DNA from: Streptomyces flavochromogenes
GTDB lineage: Bacteria; Actinomycetota; Actinomycetes; Streptomycetales; Streptomycetaceae
Reading direction: 5' to 3'
NCBI RefSeq assembly: GCF_000717595.1
Contig: NZ_JNZO01000005.1
Coordinates: forward strand, 1 to 64,000
DNA: 64,000 nucleotides
The notes beneath the pieces were generated by a model. It was given only the letters and a program-made list of their open reading frames with translations. It was not told the DNA's origin and did no database searches. The translations under genes were made by a program, and so were the position numbers. Shown here one piece after another: positions 16,844 to 24,857 of the stretch (within the stretch, counting starts at the first letter, position 1; each line of letters opens with the position of its first letter).

Positions 16844-18001
16844 GTGCCGTCGTGCCGCTTCGGGCTCTATCTCGCACTGCGGCACTGGTGCCGGCCCGGC
16901 GGGAAGGTGCTGATGTCTCCGGTCAACGACGACGTCATCTTCTTCGTCGTCCTGGCCGCCGGGCTGCGCCCCGTCCAGGCACCGCTCGACCCCCGGGACG
17001 GCTCGATCGACACGGCCGCCGTGCCCGAGTCCGTCTGGCGGGACCTCTCCGCCGTCCTCACCACCAATCTGTACGGGAACCCCGACCCGGCTCCCGAGCT
17101 GCGGGGCCACTGCGACCGGCTCGGCATCCCGCTGATCGAGGACGCGGCCCACGCGATCGGGTCCACCGTCGGCGGGCGTCCGGTCGGCACGTACGGCGAG
17201 GCGTCCGTCTTCAGCCTCTCGAAGCACACCGGCGCCAAGACCGGCGGCTTCCTGTCCCTCGCCGACCCGTCGCTGCGCGAGGAACTCGCCGCCGCCCGCG
17301 ACGCCTTGCTGCACCCGACCCGCCCCTCCGCCGAACTCGCCCACCTCGTACGGCCGTACGCCGAGTCCACCCTGCGCGGACTGCGCCTGGTCGGGGCCGC
17401 GCGGGCGGCCGTCCGGCGGCTCGGCCTGGAGGAACGGGAGGAGATCCGGATGCCGCTCCGCGCCGAGGAGCTGGCGCGGGCCCTCACGGCGGCGCCCGCG
17501 CTCGAACCCTTCCACTCCTGGGTCCGGGTCGACATGCACGACTACCGGCTGCGGCCCGGAGCCGGCCGGCTCCGCCGCACCACCCGCAGGTTCGCCCGGC
17601 TCGACGACGTCCTCGACGCCCACCGGGCGGGCACCGCCCTGCTTCTGGCCGGCGGGTACGGCACGGCGGAGGCGTTCCCCGGCGGCGTGCCGGAGGAGTC
17701 CCCGGCCGGCACGTCGCCGCAGCCGCTCTACCGGGTGCCGCTGCTCGTCGAGGACCGGGACGCCGCCGTCGCCGCCCTCGCCCGGCGCCGCATCACCACC
17801 GGGTACCTCTACGACCCGCCGCTCGACAGCTACGCGGGAGCGGCCTTCACGGACCCCTCCCCCGCGCCGGAGCCGGCCGCCTGGTTCGCCCGGCACGCCC
17901 TGCCGGTGGACCCGCGCCGCGCGGCCGAGGCCCTCGCGGTACTGCGCGGCGCCGGGATCAGCCCGGCGCGGCCTTCGATGGTCCCCGGCGGGTCACGGTG
18001 A
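16844..18001 (+). CDS. DegT/DnrJ/EryC1-family PLP aminotransferase, 5' end probably frameshifted
   Basis: As read, 385 residues from a GTG at 16844. DegT-family blocks are LIEDAAHAIGSTVGG (Asp/Ala pair at the PLP pyridine) and SVFSLSKHTGAKTGGFLS (Lys of the Schiff base). These enzymes make amino-sugars on nucleotide-sugar substrates. The apparent start has no ribosome site. GGAGGG at 16805-16810 instead sits in front of TTG at 16816, in a different frame, which reads LTRRQGVPL and would join smoothly to YVPSCRFGLYLAL if one base were inserted near 16838. This suggests a one-base deletion or a sequencing error. The stop overlaps the flippase GTG (GTGA), so the two form an operon. Confidence 0.82.
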   Translation: MPSCRFGLYLALRHWCRPGGKVLMSPVNDDVIFFVVLAAGLRPVQAPLDPRDGSIDTAAVPESVWRDLSAVLTTNLYGNPDPAPELRGHCDRLGIPLIEDAAHAIGSTVGGRPVGTYGEASVFSLSKHTGAKTGGFLSLADPSLREELAAARDALLHPTRPSAELAHLVRPYAESTLRGLRLVGAARAAVRRLGLEEREEIRMPLRAEELARALTAAPALEPFHSWVRVDMHDYRLRPGAGRLRRTTRRFARLDDVLDAHRAGTALLLAGGYGTAEAFPGGVPEESPAGTSPQPLYRVPLLVEDRDAAVAALARRRITTGYLYDPPLDSYAGAAFTDPSPAPEPAAWFARHALPVDPRRAAEALAVLRGAGISPARPSMVPGGSR

Positions 18002-20250
18002 CGGAGACGGTACGGCTGCGGGGGTCCGACCGGGACGACGCGGCCGGTACGGCGGCCACGGAAGGCACGTCAGGCACGTCAGGCACGTCAGCCACGGAAG
18101 GCACGTCAGGCACGGCGAGCCACGAACCGGAGCCGGCCGGGGCGAGGAACGGTGAAGACCGCGGCAGCGGCGGGGACGGCACGGTCTCCGGCGCGGGCCC
18201 GGCCTCCGGTCCCGGCTCCGGCTCCGGCGACAACTCCATGTTCCGCAACGCCTACGCCCTGATGCTCTCCACCGGCGTCTCGGCGGCACTCGGGCTCGGC
18301 TTCTGGCTGATCGCCGCCCGCTACTACTCCGAGGAGGCCGTCGGCCAGGGCTCCGCCGCCATCGCCGCGCAGCGGATGCTCGCCTCGATCACGGCGACCA
18401 CCCTGTCCGGCGCGGTCGTCCGGTACGTGCCCCGGGCCGGCCGCGCCACCGGCCCGCTGGTCGTGCGCCTGTACCTGGTCAGCACGGTCGTCGTCGCCGT
18501 GGCCTGCGGGATCTTCCTGCTCACCCTCGATCTGTGGGGACCCTCGTACGCCCCGCTCGGCACCGTCTCCGCCGGGATCTTCTTCACCGCGTCCGCGGTC
18601 GGCTGGGCCCTGCTCACCCTCCAGGACGGGGTGCTCACCGGGCTGAGACGGGCGTTCTGGGTCCCCGTCGGCAACGCCGTCTTCTCGCTCGGCAAGCTCG
18701 TCCTGCTCGTCCTGCTCGCGACCGCCGTGCCGATCCTCGGCGTCTTCGTGTCCTGGGCGGCGGCGATCGTGCTCTCCGTCCTGCCGCTGGGCTGGCTCGT
18801 GTTCCGCCGGCTCATCCCCCAGCAGGCCCGTGCCGACCGGGACCGCGAGCCGCCGAGCATGCGGGAGATCGGCCGGTTCATCGCAGGGGACTCCGTCGGC
18901 GCCTTCTTCAGCCTCGTCATGATCAGCCTGCTGCCGGTGATGGTCGCCGTCCGCTTCGACGCCGCCCACAACGCCTTCTTCTACACGGCGTACACCGTCG
19001 GCGGCACCATGGAGTTCATGGCCATCAACATGGCCTCCTCGCTCACCGCGCACGCCTCGCACAGCCCCGAGTCCCTCGCCGAAGGGGTGCGGGGCGCGCT
19101 GCGCCGCATGGTGCTGCTGCTCGTCCCCGTCGTCCTCGTCCTCGTCGTCTTCGCGCCGCTGATCCTGGCCCCCTTCGGCCAGGGCTACCAGGAGAACGGC
19201 TCCACCGTGCTGCGGCTCCTCGCCGCGGCCGCGCTCCCCCGGGTCGCCGTGGAGCTCTACATCGGCGTGCTGCGGGTCCAGGGCCGTACGGGCATGCTCG
19301 CCGTCCTCCAGGGCGCCATGTGCGTCCTCGTGCTCGGCAGCGCGACCGTGCTGCTCGGCCCGTACGGCATCAGCGGGGCCGGGATCGCCGTCCTCGGCGC
19401 GATGACCCTGATGGCGGTGGCCTGTGTGCCGGGCCTGCGGGCCACCCTCAAGGGCCGGACACCGGCCGAGCGCCCCCGGGCGGCGGCCCGGGTGAAGGAG
19501 CGCGAGGAGGACGGCTACGGCACCAACTGGGCCCGGGAGAGCGCCTATCTGCGCGGGGCGCACGAGTCGGTGACGCCGGCCTTCGGCATCCCGGTGTACG
19601 TACCCCGGCAGCGCGACGACGGGCCCACTGGCCCGCTCGCCCGGCCCCTGCCGCCCCCGGTGTCCCGGCCGGGGGCGCCGGACGCGCCCGACCGGTGGGG
19701 GACCTGGCTGTGGCTGTCGCTCGGCCTGGCGGCCGGGCTCTTCTGGTTCCCGCTCGCCCGGTCCGGCGAGCTGGACGTGGCGACGCTGTCCGGCACCGGA
19801 CTGCTCGCCGCGCTGCCCCCCGTCACCCTCCTCGCCGGGCTGCTCCTGGTGGCCCTCCAGGGCGCCGCCGTCGGACTCCGCTTCTTCCGGCCCCCGTTCG
19901 CCGCGGCGGTCCTGCTCGCCACCTTCCTGGCCCTGCACACGGCCCCGCCTCTCCTCGGCCTGCGGCCGGCCGACGCGGCGGGTCCCGGGGCGACGCTCCT
20001 GGGCGAAGGCGTCGAGCGGGCGGTCGTCCCGATCGCGCTCCAGGCCCTGAGCCTGCTCCTGACGGCCGTGCTGCTGCGGGTGGTCGGGGTGGGCGCGCGG
20101 GTCACGGCCGGTGTCGTGTGGGTCCTGGTCTGGGCGGGCTGGGCGGGCCAGCAGGCCTTCGCCACCGCCCCGCTCCCGCTCTTCCTGGGCCTGGCCGGCG
20201 GCACGATGGCGGTGTGCGCCTTCCGGGGCCTGACGTCGGGGCGCCGCTGA
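17998..20250 (+). CDS. Wzx-like polysaccharide flippase with extended C-terminal membrane region
   Basis: A 750-residue membrane protein. The first 75 residues are hydrophilic and repetitive (TEGTSGTSGTSATEGTSGT region). Residues about 80-480 form a multi-helix MATE/MVF-type flippase core (FRNAYALMLSTGVSAALGL; MLASITATTLSGAVVRYVPR). A hydrophilic segment of about 100 residues follows, then about five more membrane helices to the C-terminus that are not part of a standard Wzx. It probably moves lipid-linked sugar units across the membrane. It starts with a GTG overlapping the aminotransferase stop and is convergent with the rest of the glycan locus. Confidence 0.8.
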   Translation: MTETVRLRGSDRDDAAGTAATEGTSGTSGTSATEGTSGTASHEPEPAGARNGEDRGSGGDGTVSGAGPASGPGSGSGDNSMFRNAYALMLSTGVSAALGLGFWLIAARYYSEEAVGQGSAAIAAQRMLASITATTLSGAVVRYVPRAGRATGPLVVRLYLVSTVVVAVACGIFLLTLDLWGPSYAPLGTVSAGIFFTASAVGWALLTLQDGVLTGLRRAFWVPVGNAVFSLGKLVLLVLLATAVPILGVFVSWAAAIVLSVLPLGWLVFRRLIPQQARADRDREPPSMREIGRFIAGDSVGAFFSLVMISLLPVMVAVRFDAAHNAFFYTAYTVGGTMEFMAINMASSLTAHASHSPESLAEGVRGALRRMVLLLVPVVLVLVVFAPLILAPFGQGYQENGSTVLRLLAAAALPRVAVELYIGVLRVQGRTGMLAVLQGAMCVLVLGSATVLLGPYGISGAGIAVLGAMTLMAVACVPGLRATLKGRTPAERPRAAARVKEREEDGYGTNWARESAYLRGAHESVTPAFGIPVYVPRQRDDGPTGPLARPLPPPVSRPGAPDAPDRWGTWLWLSLGLAAGLFWFPLARSGELDVATLSGTGLLAALPPVTLLAGLLLVALQGAAVGLRFFRPPFAAAVLLATFLALHTAPPLLGLRPADAAGPGATLLGEGVERAVVPIALQALSLLLTAVLLRVVGVGARVTAGVVWVLVWAGWAGQQAFATAPLPLFLGLAGGTMAVCAFRGLTSGRR
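18064..18108 (+). repeat. 9-base tandem repeat inside the flippase gene
   Basis: The unit GGCACGTCA occurs at 18064, 18073, 18082 and 18100, with one diverged unit between, encoding repeated Gly-Thr-Ser in the hydrophilic N-terminal tail. The repeat number may vary between strains. Confidence 0.8.
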
Positions 20251-20295
20251 GCGCACCTGCCCGCCGGTCGCCGGTTCGGTGCGGGAGGCCGTGCG

Positions 20296-21357
20296 TCAGC
20301 GGTCCGGTACGTCCTGCCGGAAGTACGGGTCGCGCCCGGCGGTCCGGTAACCGTCCAGGCCGGGCCCGGAGTCGACGGTCAGATCGCAGCCGGGCCCGGG
20401 AACGGCGCGGTTCCAGTGCACGTACGCCCGTGCTTCCGGCAGGGTCGGCGCCACCTTCGGGATCGCGGTGTACCAGTCGCGCTGCCGCTCGGGGTTCTTC
20501 GGGTCGGGGGCGGTGGAGAACTCGGAGAGCATGATCGGCTTGTCGTCGGAGATGTTCTTCCGGAACCAGTCGTAGCTGGGTCGCTGGCTCCTGTCGAAGT
20601 CGAGCCAGTCCGGCGATTTGTGGCAGAGGTAGTAGTTGTACTGATCCATGCCGATCCAGTCGACGTAGTCGTCGCCCGGGTAAAGCGCCTTCATCTGCTC
20701 GGCGTTGCCGAGCCAGCCGGACACGGTCCACACCCACACCACGTTGGTGACGCCCAGCTTCCGGAAGCGGTCGTGGAGGTGACGGTAGGCGGCGACGTAC
20801 TCCTCGGGGGTCCCGGCGCCCTCGGGGATGCGGAAGTCCGCCTCCTGGTCGAAGGAGAAGAAGACCCGCTTGCCGTACTCCTTGATCCGCCGGGCCTGCG
20901 GGTCGATGACGGAGGCGTCGTACCTGCCCGAGGCGATGTTCTTCCAGCCGAGCTGTCTCTCGGTCCAGTCGGCGTGGTGCTTCTCTGTCCACACGGTGGA
21001 CTCCCAGGCCAGCATGAGGAGTCGCTCGCGGCCGAGTTCGCGCTCGTCGGGGGTGAGCAGTTCTCCGTCGGCCTTGCTCCCCGACATGTCGTGGTACGTG
21101 TACACGAGGTCGAGCTTGCGGCCGATCTTCTTCTCGAAGGCGTACACGGGCCGGGTGAGCGAGCTGTCCTCGTCGTGCGGGATGTACGCGCCCCACCAGG
21201 CCCCGCACGGGGCGACGAGGGTGGCGCCGGGGGTGCAGCGGTCGTCGCCCTCGGCGAGGGTCGACCAGACCCCGATGCCGGCGGTCACCGCCCCGACGGC
21301 GGCGAGCGTGATCACGAGCCGGGTCCAGGGGCCGCCCTGGGCGTGCCGCCCGGTCAT
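20296..21357 (-). CDS. Secreted/anchored glycoside hydrolase, GH26-like
   Basis: A 353-residue protein with an N-terminal signal-anchor (WTRLVITLAAVGAVTAGIGV). The rest looks like a (beta/alpha)8 endo-glycanase: GAWWGAYIPHD early, FFSFDQEADF with a likely acid/base Glu, a DYVDWIGMDQYNYY strand, and KPIMLSEFST with the likely nucleophile Glu. This layout fits GH26 (beta-mannanase-like) or a related clan A family. A role trimming or turning over the locus's polysaccharide is an inference. Its ATG overlaps the preceding membrane-protein stop (ATGA). Confidence 0.72.
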   Translation of the reverse strand: MTGRHAQGGPWTRLVITLAAVGAVTAGIGVWSTLAEGDDRCTPGATLVAPCGAWWGAYIPHDEDSSLTRPVYAFEKKIGRKLDLVYTYHDMSGSKADGELLTPDERELGRERLLMLAWESTVWTEKHHADWTERQLGWKNIASGRYDASVIDPQARRIKEYGKRVFFSFDQEADFRIPEGAGTPEEYVAAYRHLHDRFRKLGVTNVVWVWTVSGWLGNAEQMKALYPGDDYVDWIGMDQYNYYLCHKSPDWLDFDRSQRPSYDWFRKNISDDKPIMLSEFSTAPDPKNPERQRDWYTAIPKVAPTLPEARAYVHWNRAVPGPGCDLTVDSGPGLDGYRTAGRDPYFRQDVPDR

Positions 21358-21818
21358 CCGCCCCCACCGGCCCCTCGTTTGCGGAACGGCGGCACACGGA
21401 ACCGCGGTGTGCGGGTCCGGGAGGGCCGGGCGCCGTCGCGCTCGACGGCTCCGCGCGTGGCGGCGGGCAGCGGGACTCCGGGGAGGATCGCGACGACGCT
21501 GACGAAGAGGGCGAGGACGACGACGAAGAGGGTGAGCGAGAAGGCCTTCGTCAGGAACAGGGTGGTCGCGACGAGGGTGGCCACGGACAGGCTGACGGGC
21601 GCGGCCAGCGCCAGCGCTTCGAGACGGGCGCCGGGGCGCAGCCCGAGCGGCTGCGGGAGCAGCAGGGCCAGGCCGGGCGCGAGGACGACGAAGGCGAGGA
21701 CGGGGATCCAGCGCGCCGGGGAGCCGCCGGGGAGCGCGGTCGCCGCGAGGGCGACCCATCCGGAGGCCGCGAGCGCGGCTCTGCGCTGGACGCGCGGGGT
21801 CAGGCGTGGGTGGGCCAT
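21354..21818 (-). CDS. Small membrane protein of the glycan locus
   Basis: A 154-residue protein I do not recognise. About four hydrophobic segments (AALAASGWVALAATAL; WIPVLAFVVLAPGLALLL; LALAAPVSLSVATLVATTLF; SLTLFVVVLALFVSVVAIL) precede a basic C-terminal tail. Its stop overlaps the start of the GH26-like gene, so the two are translationally coupled. It may be an assembly or export partner, but the sequence does not show a function. Confidence 0.7.
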   Translation of the reverse strand: MAHPRLTPRVQRRAALAASGWVALAATALPGGSPARWIPVLAFVVLAPGLALLLPQPLGLRPGARLEALALAAPVSLSVATLVATTLFLTKAFSLTLFVVVLALFVSVVAILPGVPLPAATRGAVERDGARPSRTRTPRFRVPPFRKRGAGGGG

Positions 21819-21894
21819 GGCGTACCTGCTCCTCGTACGGGTGGGCCGACGGGCGTGCCGTCGGAAGGGTTCGGCCGGCGGTGGGCGGTCGTGT

Positions 21895-23928
21895 TCAGCC
21901 GGTGGTCGTGGGCCGGTAGCGCAGGACGAGCCCGTACCGGCTCTCCTCCACGACCGCGAACAGCGGCGAAGCCTTCAGCGCCTTGCCGAGGCGGTCGAAG
22001 CCGCCCTCCGGGAGGTAGCCCTCGCCGATGACGGCCTCGCCCTGGGTGGGGGTGAGGATCACATAGGCCGGGCGGCCCGCGGGAATGCCGCCGGAGAGGT
22101 AGCCGGCCGGGTCCTTCAGCATGCGGAGGTTCTCGTCGACCTCCTGCTCGGTGAAGAACCAGCGCTCGTAGTGGTCGTAGCGGTAGTACGAGTCGGCGAA
22201 CGCGCCGGTCGCGGCGAGGATCAGCGCCCCCTCGGGCGCCCGGTCGAAGGCGCGGCGGGTGAGCGCGGTCTCGCCGGGCGGCGCGTAGTGCATGCCCTCC
22301 TTGCCGTAGTACGAGGGCAGGAAGCCGGCGAGCATGGCGACGAGGGTGAGGGGCAGGGCGACGGTGGCCGTGCGGCGGGCGATCGTGGCGGCGCGGCTCG
22401 CGGCCCCGGCGGCGGGGACGAGCGCGGCGGCCGCGAAGAAGGCGGCGCCGGGAAGACCGAAGAGATAGACCCGGAAGATCATCTCGCCGCCGTAGTCGTT
22501 CACGGCGAACATCGGGAGCGGCGCCGCGGCGGCGAGCAGCAGCGGCAGCGCGCTGCGGACCAGCCTGCGGCGGAGGAGCACGGCGGCGGCGGCGAGACCG
22601 CCGAGGGCGAGCACCATCAGGATGTTGGCGCTGCCGACGAGTTCGGGGCCCGGCCCGGTGGGGTCGCCCGCGAAGCCGGGGCGCGAGTTGCCGAGCAGGT
22701 CGCCGGCCTTCTCTCGCAGGGTGCCGAGCGTGTCGAGGAACAGCTCCCGGCCCATGGTCAGGTTCCAGATCAGCATGATCAGGCCGCTGACGGCGAGGAG
22801 CCCCAGGTTGCGGTAACGCCGGGTGAGGCAGAGGGCGAAGAGGCTCGCGCACAGCATCACCGGGGTGAGCTGGTGCGAGGCGTTGATGGTGGCGATGACC
22901 GGTACGAGGAAGAGGACGGCGACGGCCCGCTGCCGGGTGGTCGTGGGCGGCGGCACGGCCGCGGCGGCCGGGTCGAGCGTGGCGCGGTCGCGGAGCGTTC
23001 CCGCCGAGCCGGGCAGGACGAAGTGCCGGACGACGACGGCGAAGACGGTGAGGTAGAGCAGGTACGAGAAGCCCTGCGGGGAGAGGTAGTCCTGGCCCAC
23101 CCAGTTCGCGAGCTGGAAGATCCACACGCCGGTCCACACGAGCCGCCAGTCGTCGCTGAACGTGCGGTAGACGAGGATCAGGACGGGGACGGTCAGCAGG
23201 CCGAGCGCGACGGGCGCCCAGTTGATGAACGAGGCGGCGGCGTCCACGCCGAAGGCCCGGACGAGGGCGGCGTCCAGCGAGAAGAAGCCGGGCCACTGGT
23301 CGTAGGCGGACATGCCGCCGGAGAGCTCGGTGCCGGGGTGGACGGTGCCCTGGTCGAGCAGCCTGCTGATGATCGCGTCGTGCTTGGACGCCCAGGCGTA
23401 GCGGACGGTGTCGTAGAGGATCGCGGGCGGCGCCTTGAGGGCGACGAGCATCGCCGCGCAGTAGGTGGCCGGCCAGAGGGGCGCGGTGCCGGCCCGGCGC
23501 AGGGTGATGACGAAACCACAGGTGAGGACGGCGAGGGCGGCGTAGAAGGTGAGCGGGAAGCGGTCGAGGAGGCCGAACTCGTCCATGCTCCGGAAGTCGA
23601 TGCCGGGCAGGGCCCAGAGCCAGAGGGCGCCGGCGACGAGGAGGGGGACGAGGTTGAGGGCGTCGGGGGAACGAAGGGCTGCGGTGAGCCGGCCCCGGGC
23701 GGCGGCGCCGCCGGTCCGGCCGTTCTCGCCGTCGGGGCGCGCCGCTCCGGCCTCCGGCCCGGCCGTCCGCCGGCCCGCCGTCTCCCGGCCGGCCGTCTCC
23801 TGCCCTCCGGTGTCCCGCTCCCCTGCCGCCCGCTCGCTTGTCTCCCGGTCCTCCGCCCCCCGGTCCGTGGCGGAGGGCTGCGGTGGCACACCGCTCCCGG
23901 TCACCGGTGCGGGCCCCTGACGCTGCAC
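21895..23928 (-). CDS. Large multi-pass membrane protein, GT-C/polymerase-like
   Basis: A 677-residue protein. After a hydrophilic N-terminal stretch of about 75 residues rich in short repeats (ETAGRETAGRRTAG), there are about a dozen hydrophobic segments. A large soluble loop follows the first two segments (SKHDAIISRLLDQGTVHPGT and GGMSAYDQWPGFFS). A soluble domain of roughly 120 residues ends the protein. Length, topology and the neighbours suggest a GT-C glycosyltransferase or O-antigen-polymerase analogue, but no signature motif is certain. I start at the GTG at 23928 with GGGGGAGAGG just upstream; the open frame goes further, overlapping the deacetylase in another frame. Confidence 0.7.
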   Translation of the reverse strand: MQRQGPAPVTGSGVPPQPSATDRGAEDRETSERAAGERDTGGQETAGRETAGRRTAGPEAGAARPDGENGRTGGAAARGRLTAALRSPDALNLVPLLVAGALWLWALPGIDFRSMDEFGLLDRFPLTFYAALAVLTCGFVITLRRAGTAPLWPATYCAAMLVALKAPPAILYDTVRYAWASKHDAIISRLLDQGTVHPGTELSGGMSAYDQWPGFFSLDAALVRAFGVDAAASFINWAPVALGLLTVPVLILVYRTFSDDWRLVWTGVWIFQLANWVGQDYLSPQGFSYLLYLTVFAVVVRHFVLPGSAGTLRDRATLDPAAAAVPPPTTTRQRAVAVLFLVPVIATINASHQLTPVMLCASLFALCLTRRYRNLGLLAVSGLIMLIWNLTMGRELFLDTLGTLREKAGDLLGNSRPGFAGDPTGPGPELVGSANILMVLALGGLAAAAVLLRRRLVRSALPLLLAAAAPLPMFAVNDYGGEMIFRVYLFGLPGAAFFAAAALVPAAGAASRAATIARRTATVALPLTLVAMLAGFLPSYYGKEGMHYAPPGETALTRRAFDRAPEGALILAATGAFADSYYRYDHYERWFFTEQEVDENLRMLKDPAGYLSGGIPAGRPAYVILTPTQGEAVIGEGYLPEGGFDRLGKALKASPLFAVVEESRYGLVLRYRPTTTG

Positions 23929-23958
23929 GGCCTCTCCCCCCACGAACTGTCCCTTTCG

Positions 23959-23982
23959 CCGAAGTACAGGAAAGTACTTCGG
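23959..23982. promoter_or_regulatory. Perfect inverted repeat upstream of the GT-C-like gene
   Basis: Arms CCGAAGTAC (23959-23967) and GTACTTCGG (23974-23982) around a 6-base loop, 31-54 bases before the GTG at 23928, in an unusually AT-containing spot. It could be an operator or, read on the plus strand where TTTT follows, a terminator. Its position before a start codon favours an operator or a 5'-leader hairpin. Confidence 0.5.
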
Positions 23983-24047
23983 TTTTGTTCGGGCTTTCAA
24001 CTGCCGGACCGATCGCCGGAGTTGTCGATCTTCGGACACACCGGCAC

Positions 24048-24857
24048 TCAACCGGCGAACTCGGGCCCCTTCATCAGGGCACGGGCTCTGCGGTACATCC
24101 GCCAGCCGACCGTGGGCAGCGAGTCGGGGTACGGTGCGGCCTTCGCGCCGCGGCCCTCCATCCACTGCTCGACGTCGGCGACGGTGTGACCGCGGCGCAG
24201 GATCAGCCGGGCGATGCGGTAGATCTCGTCGTTCCCGGAGCTGAGGGCGTGCCGGACGGCGACGGCCGAGGTGTACCCGGCGGCCGCGGCGGCCCGCCGT
24301 ACGGCCGGGCTGTTGTAGCCGTGCGGGTAGGCGAGATGGCGGACCTCGTGCCCGAGGACGTCCTCCAGCACCGCTTTGGACTCGCGCAGTTCCCTGCGGA
24401 GCGCGGCCGGCGCGAGGGTGTCGAGCTGCGGGTGGGTGGCGGTGTGCGCGCCGACCTCCATCCCGTACTGCTCCAGGAGCGGAGCCTGGGCGAGGGTCAT
24501 CATCGGCGCGGGCGGCAGCAGACAGGGCCGGCCGCGGGTGATGGCCCCGGTGGTGAGGTAGGCGGTGGACGGCAGGCCGCGGGCGGCGAGGGCCTCGGCG
24601 GTCGGCCCCACCAGGTCGGCGAAGCCGTCGTCGAAGGTGAGGACGACCGGCCGGGGCGGCAGCGGGGCGCCGGTGGCGAAGTACGCGGCGAGGGTGCCGA
24701 CGGTGACGGCGGTACGGCCGCTGGCGACGATCGCGTCGAGCTGGGCGGCGAACTCCTTGGGCGAGACGGTGAACTCGGCGATCCAGTCCGGGGGGTCCTC
24801 CATCACGGCGTGGTAGAGGAGGACGGGTATGCGGGAGCGCGCCGCGGTGCCGGTCAT
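24048..24857 (-). CDS. Polysaccharide deacetylase (NodB homology domain)
   Basis: A 269-residue carbohydrate esterase 4 protein. The catalytic base/metal motif is VVLTFDDGFADL (near residue 75), the metal His pair is in GAHTATHPQLD, and HLAYPHGYNSPAVR is the later conserved motif. No clear signal peptide is visible, so it may act in the cytoplasm or at the membrane on lipid-linked sugars or N-acetylated glycan (inference). Its ATG overlaps the stop of the upstream glycosyltransferase gene by four bases (ATGA), indicating coupling. Confidence 0.9.
   Translation of the reverse strand: MTGTAARSRIPVLLYHAVMEDPPDWIAEFTVSPKEFAAQLDAIVASGRTAVTVGTLAAYFATGAPLPPRPVVLTFDDGFADLVGPTAEALAARGLPSTAYLTTGAITRGRPCLLPPAPMMTLAQAPLLEQYGMEVGAHTATHPQLDTLAPAALRRELRESKAVLEDVLGHEVRHLAYPHGYNSPAVRRAAAAAGYTSAVAVRHALSSGNDEIYRIARLILRRGHTVADVEQWMEGRGAKAAPYPDSLPTVGWRMYRRARALMKGPEFAG

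Noticed and set aside
20416..24189. Very long plus-strand open frame (over 1,200 codons)
   Set aside because: It lies opposite the hydrolase, membrane-protein and GT-C-like genes, is dominated by Gly/Arg/Glu/Val, and shows no domain. A typical mirror frame in GC-rich DNA.
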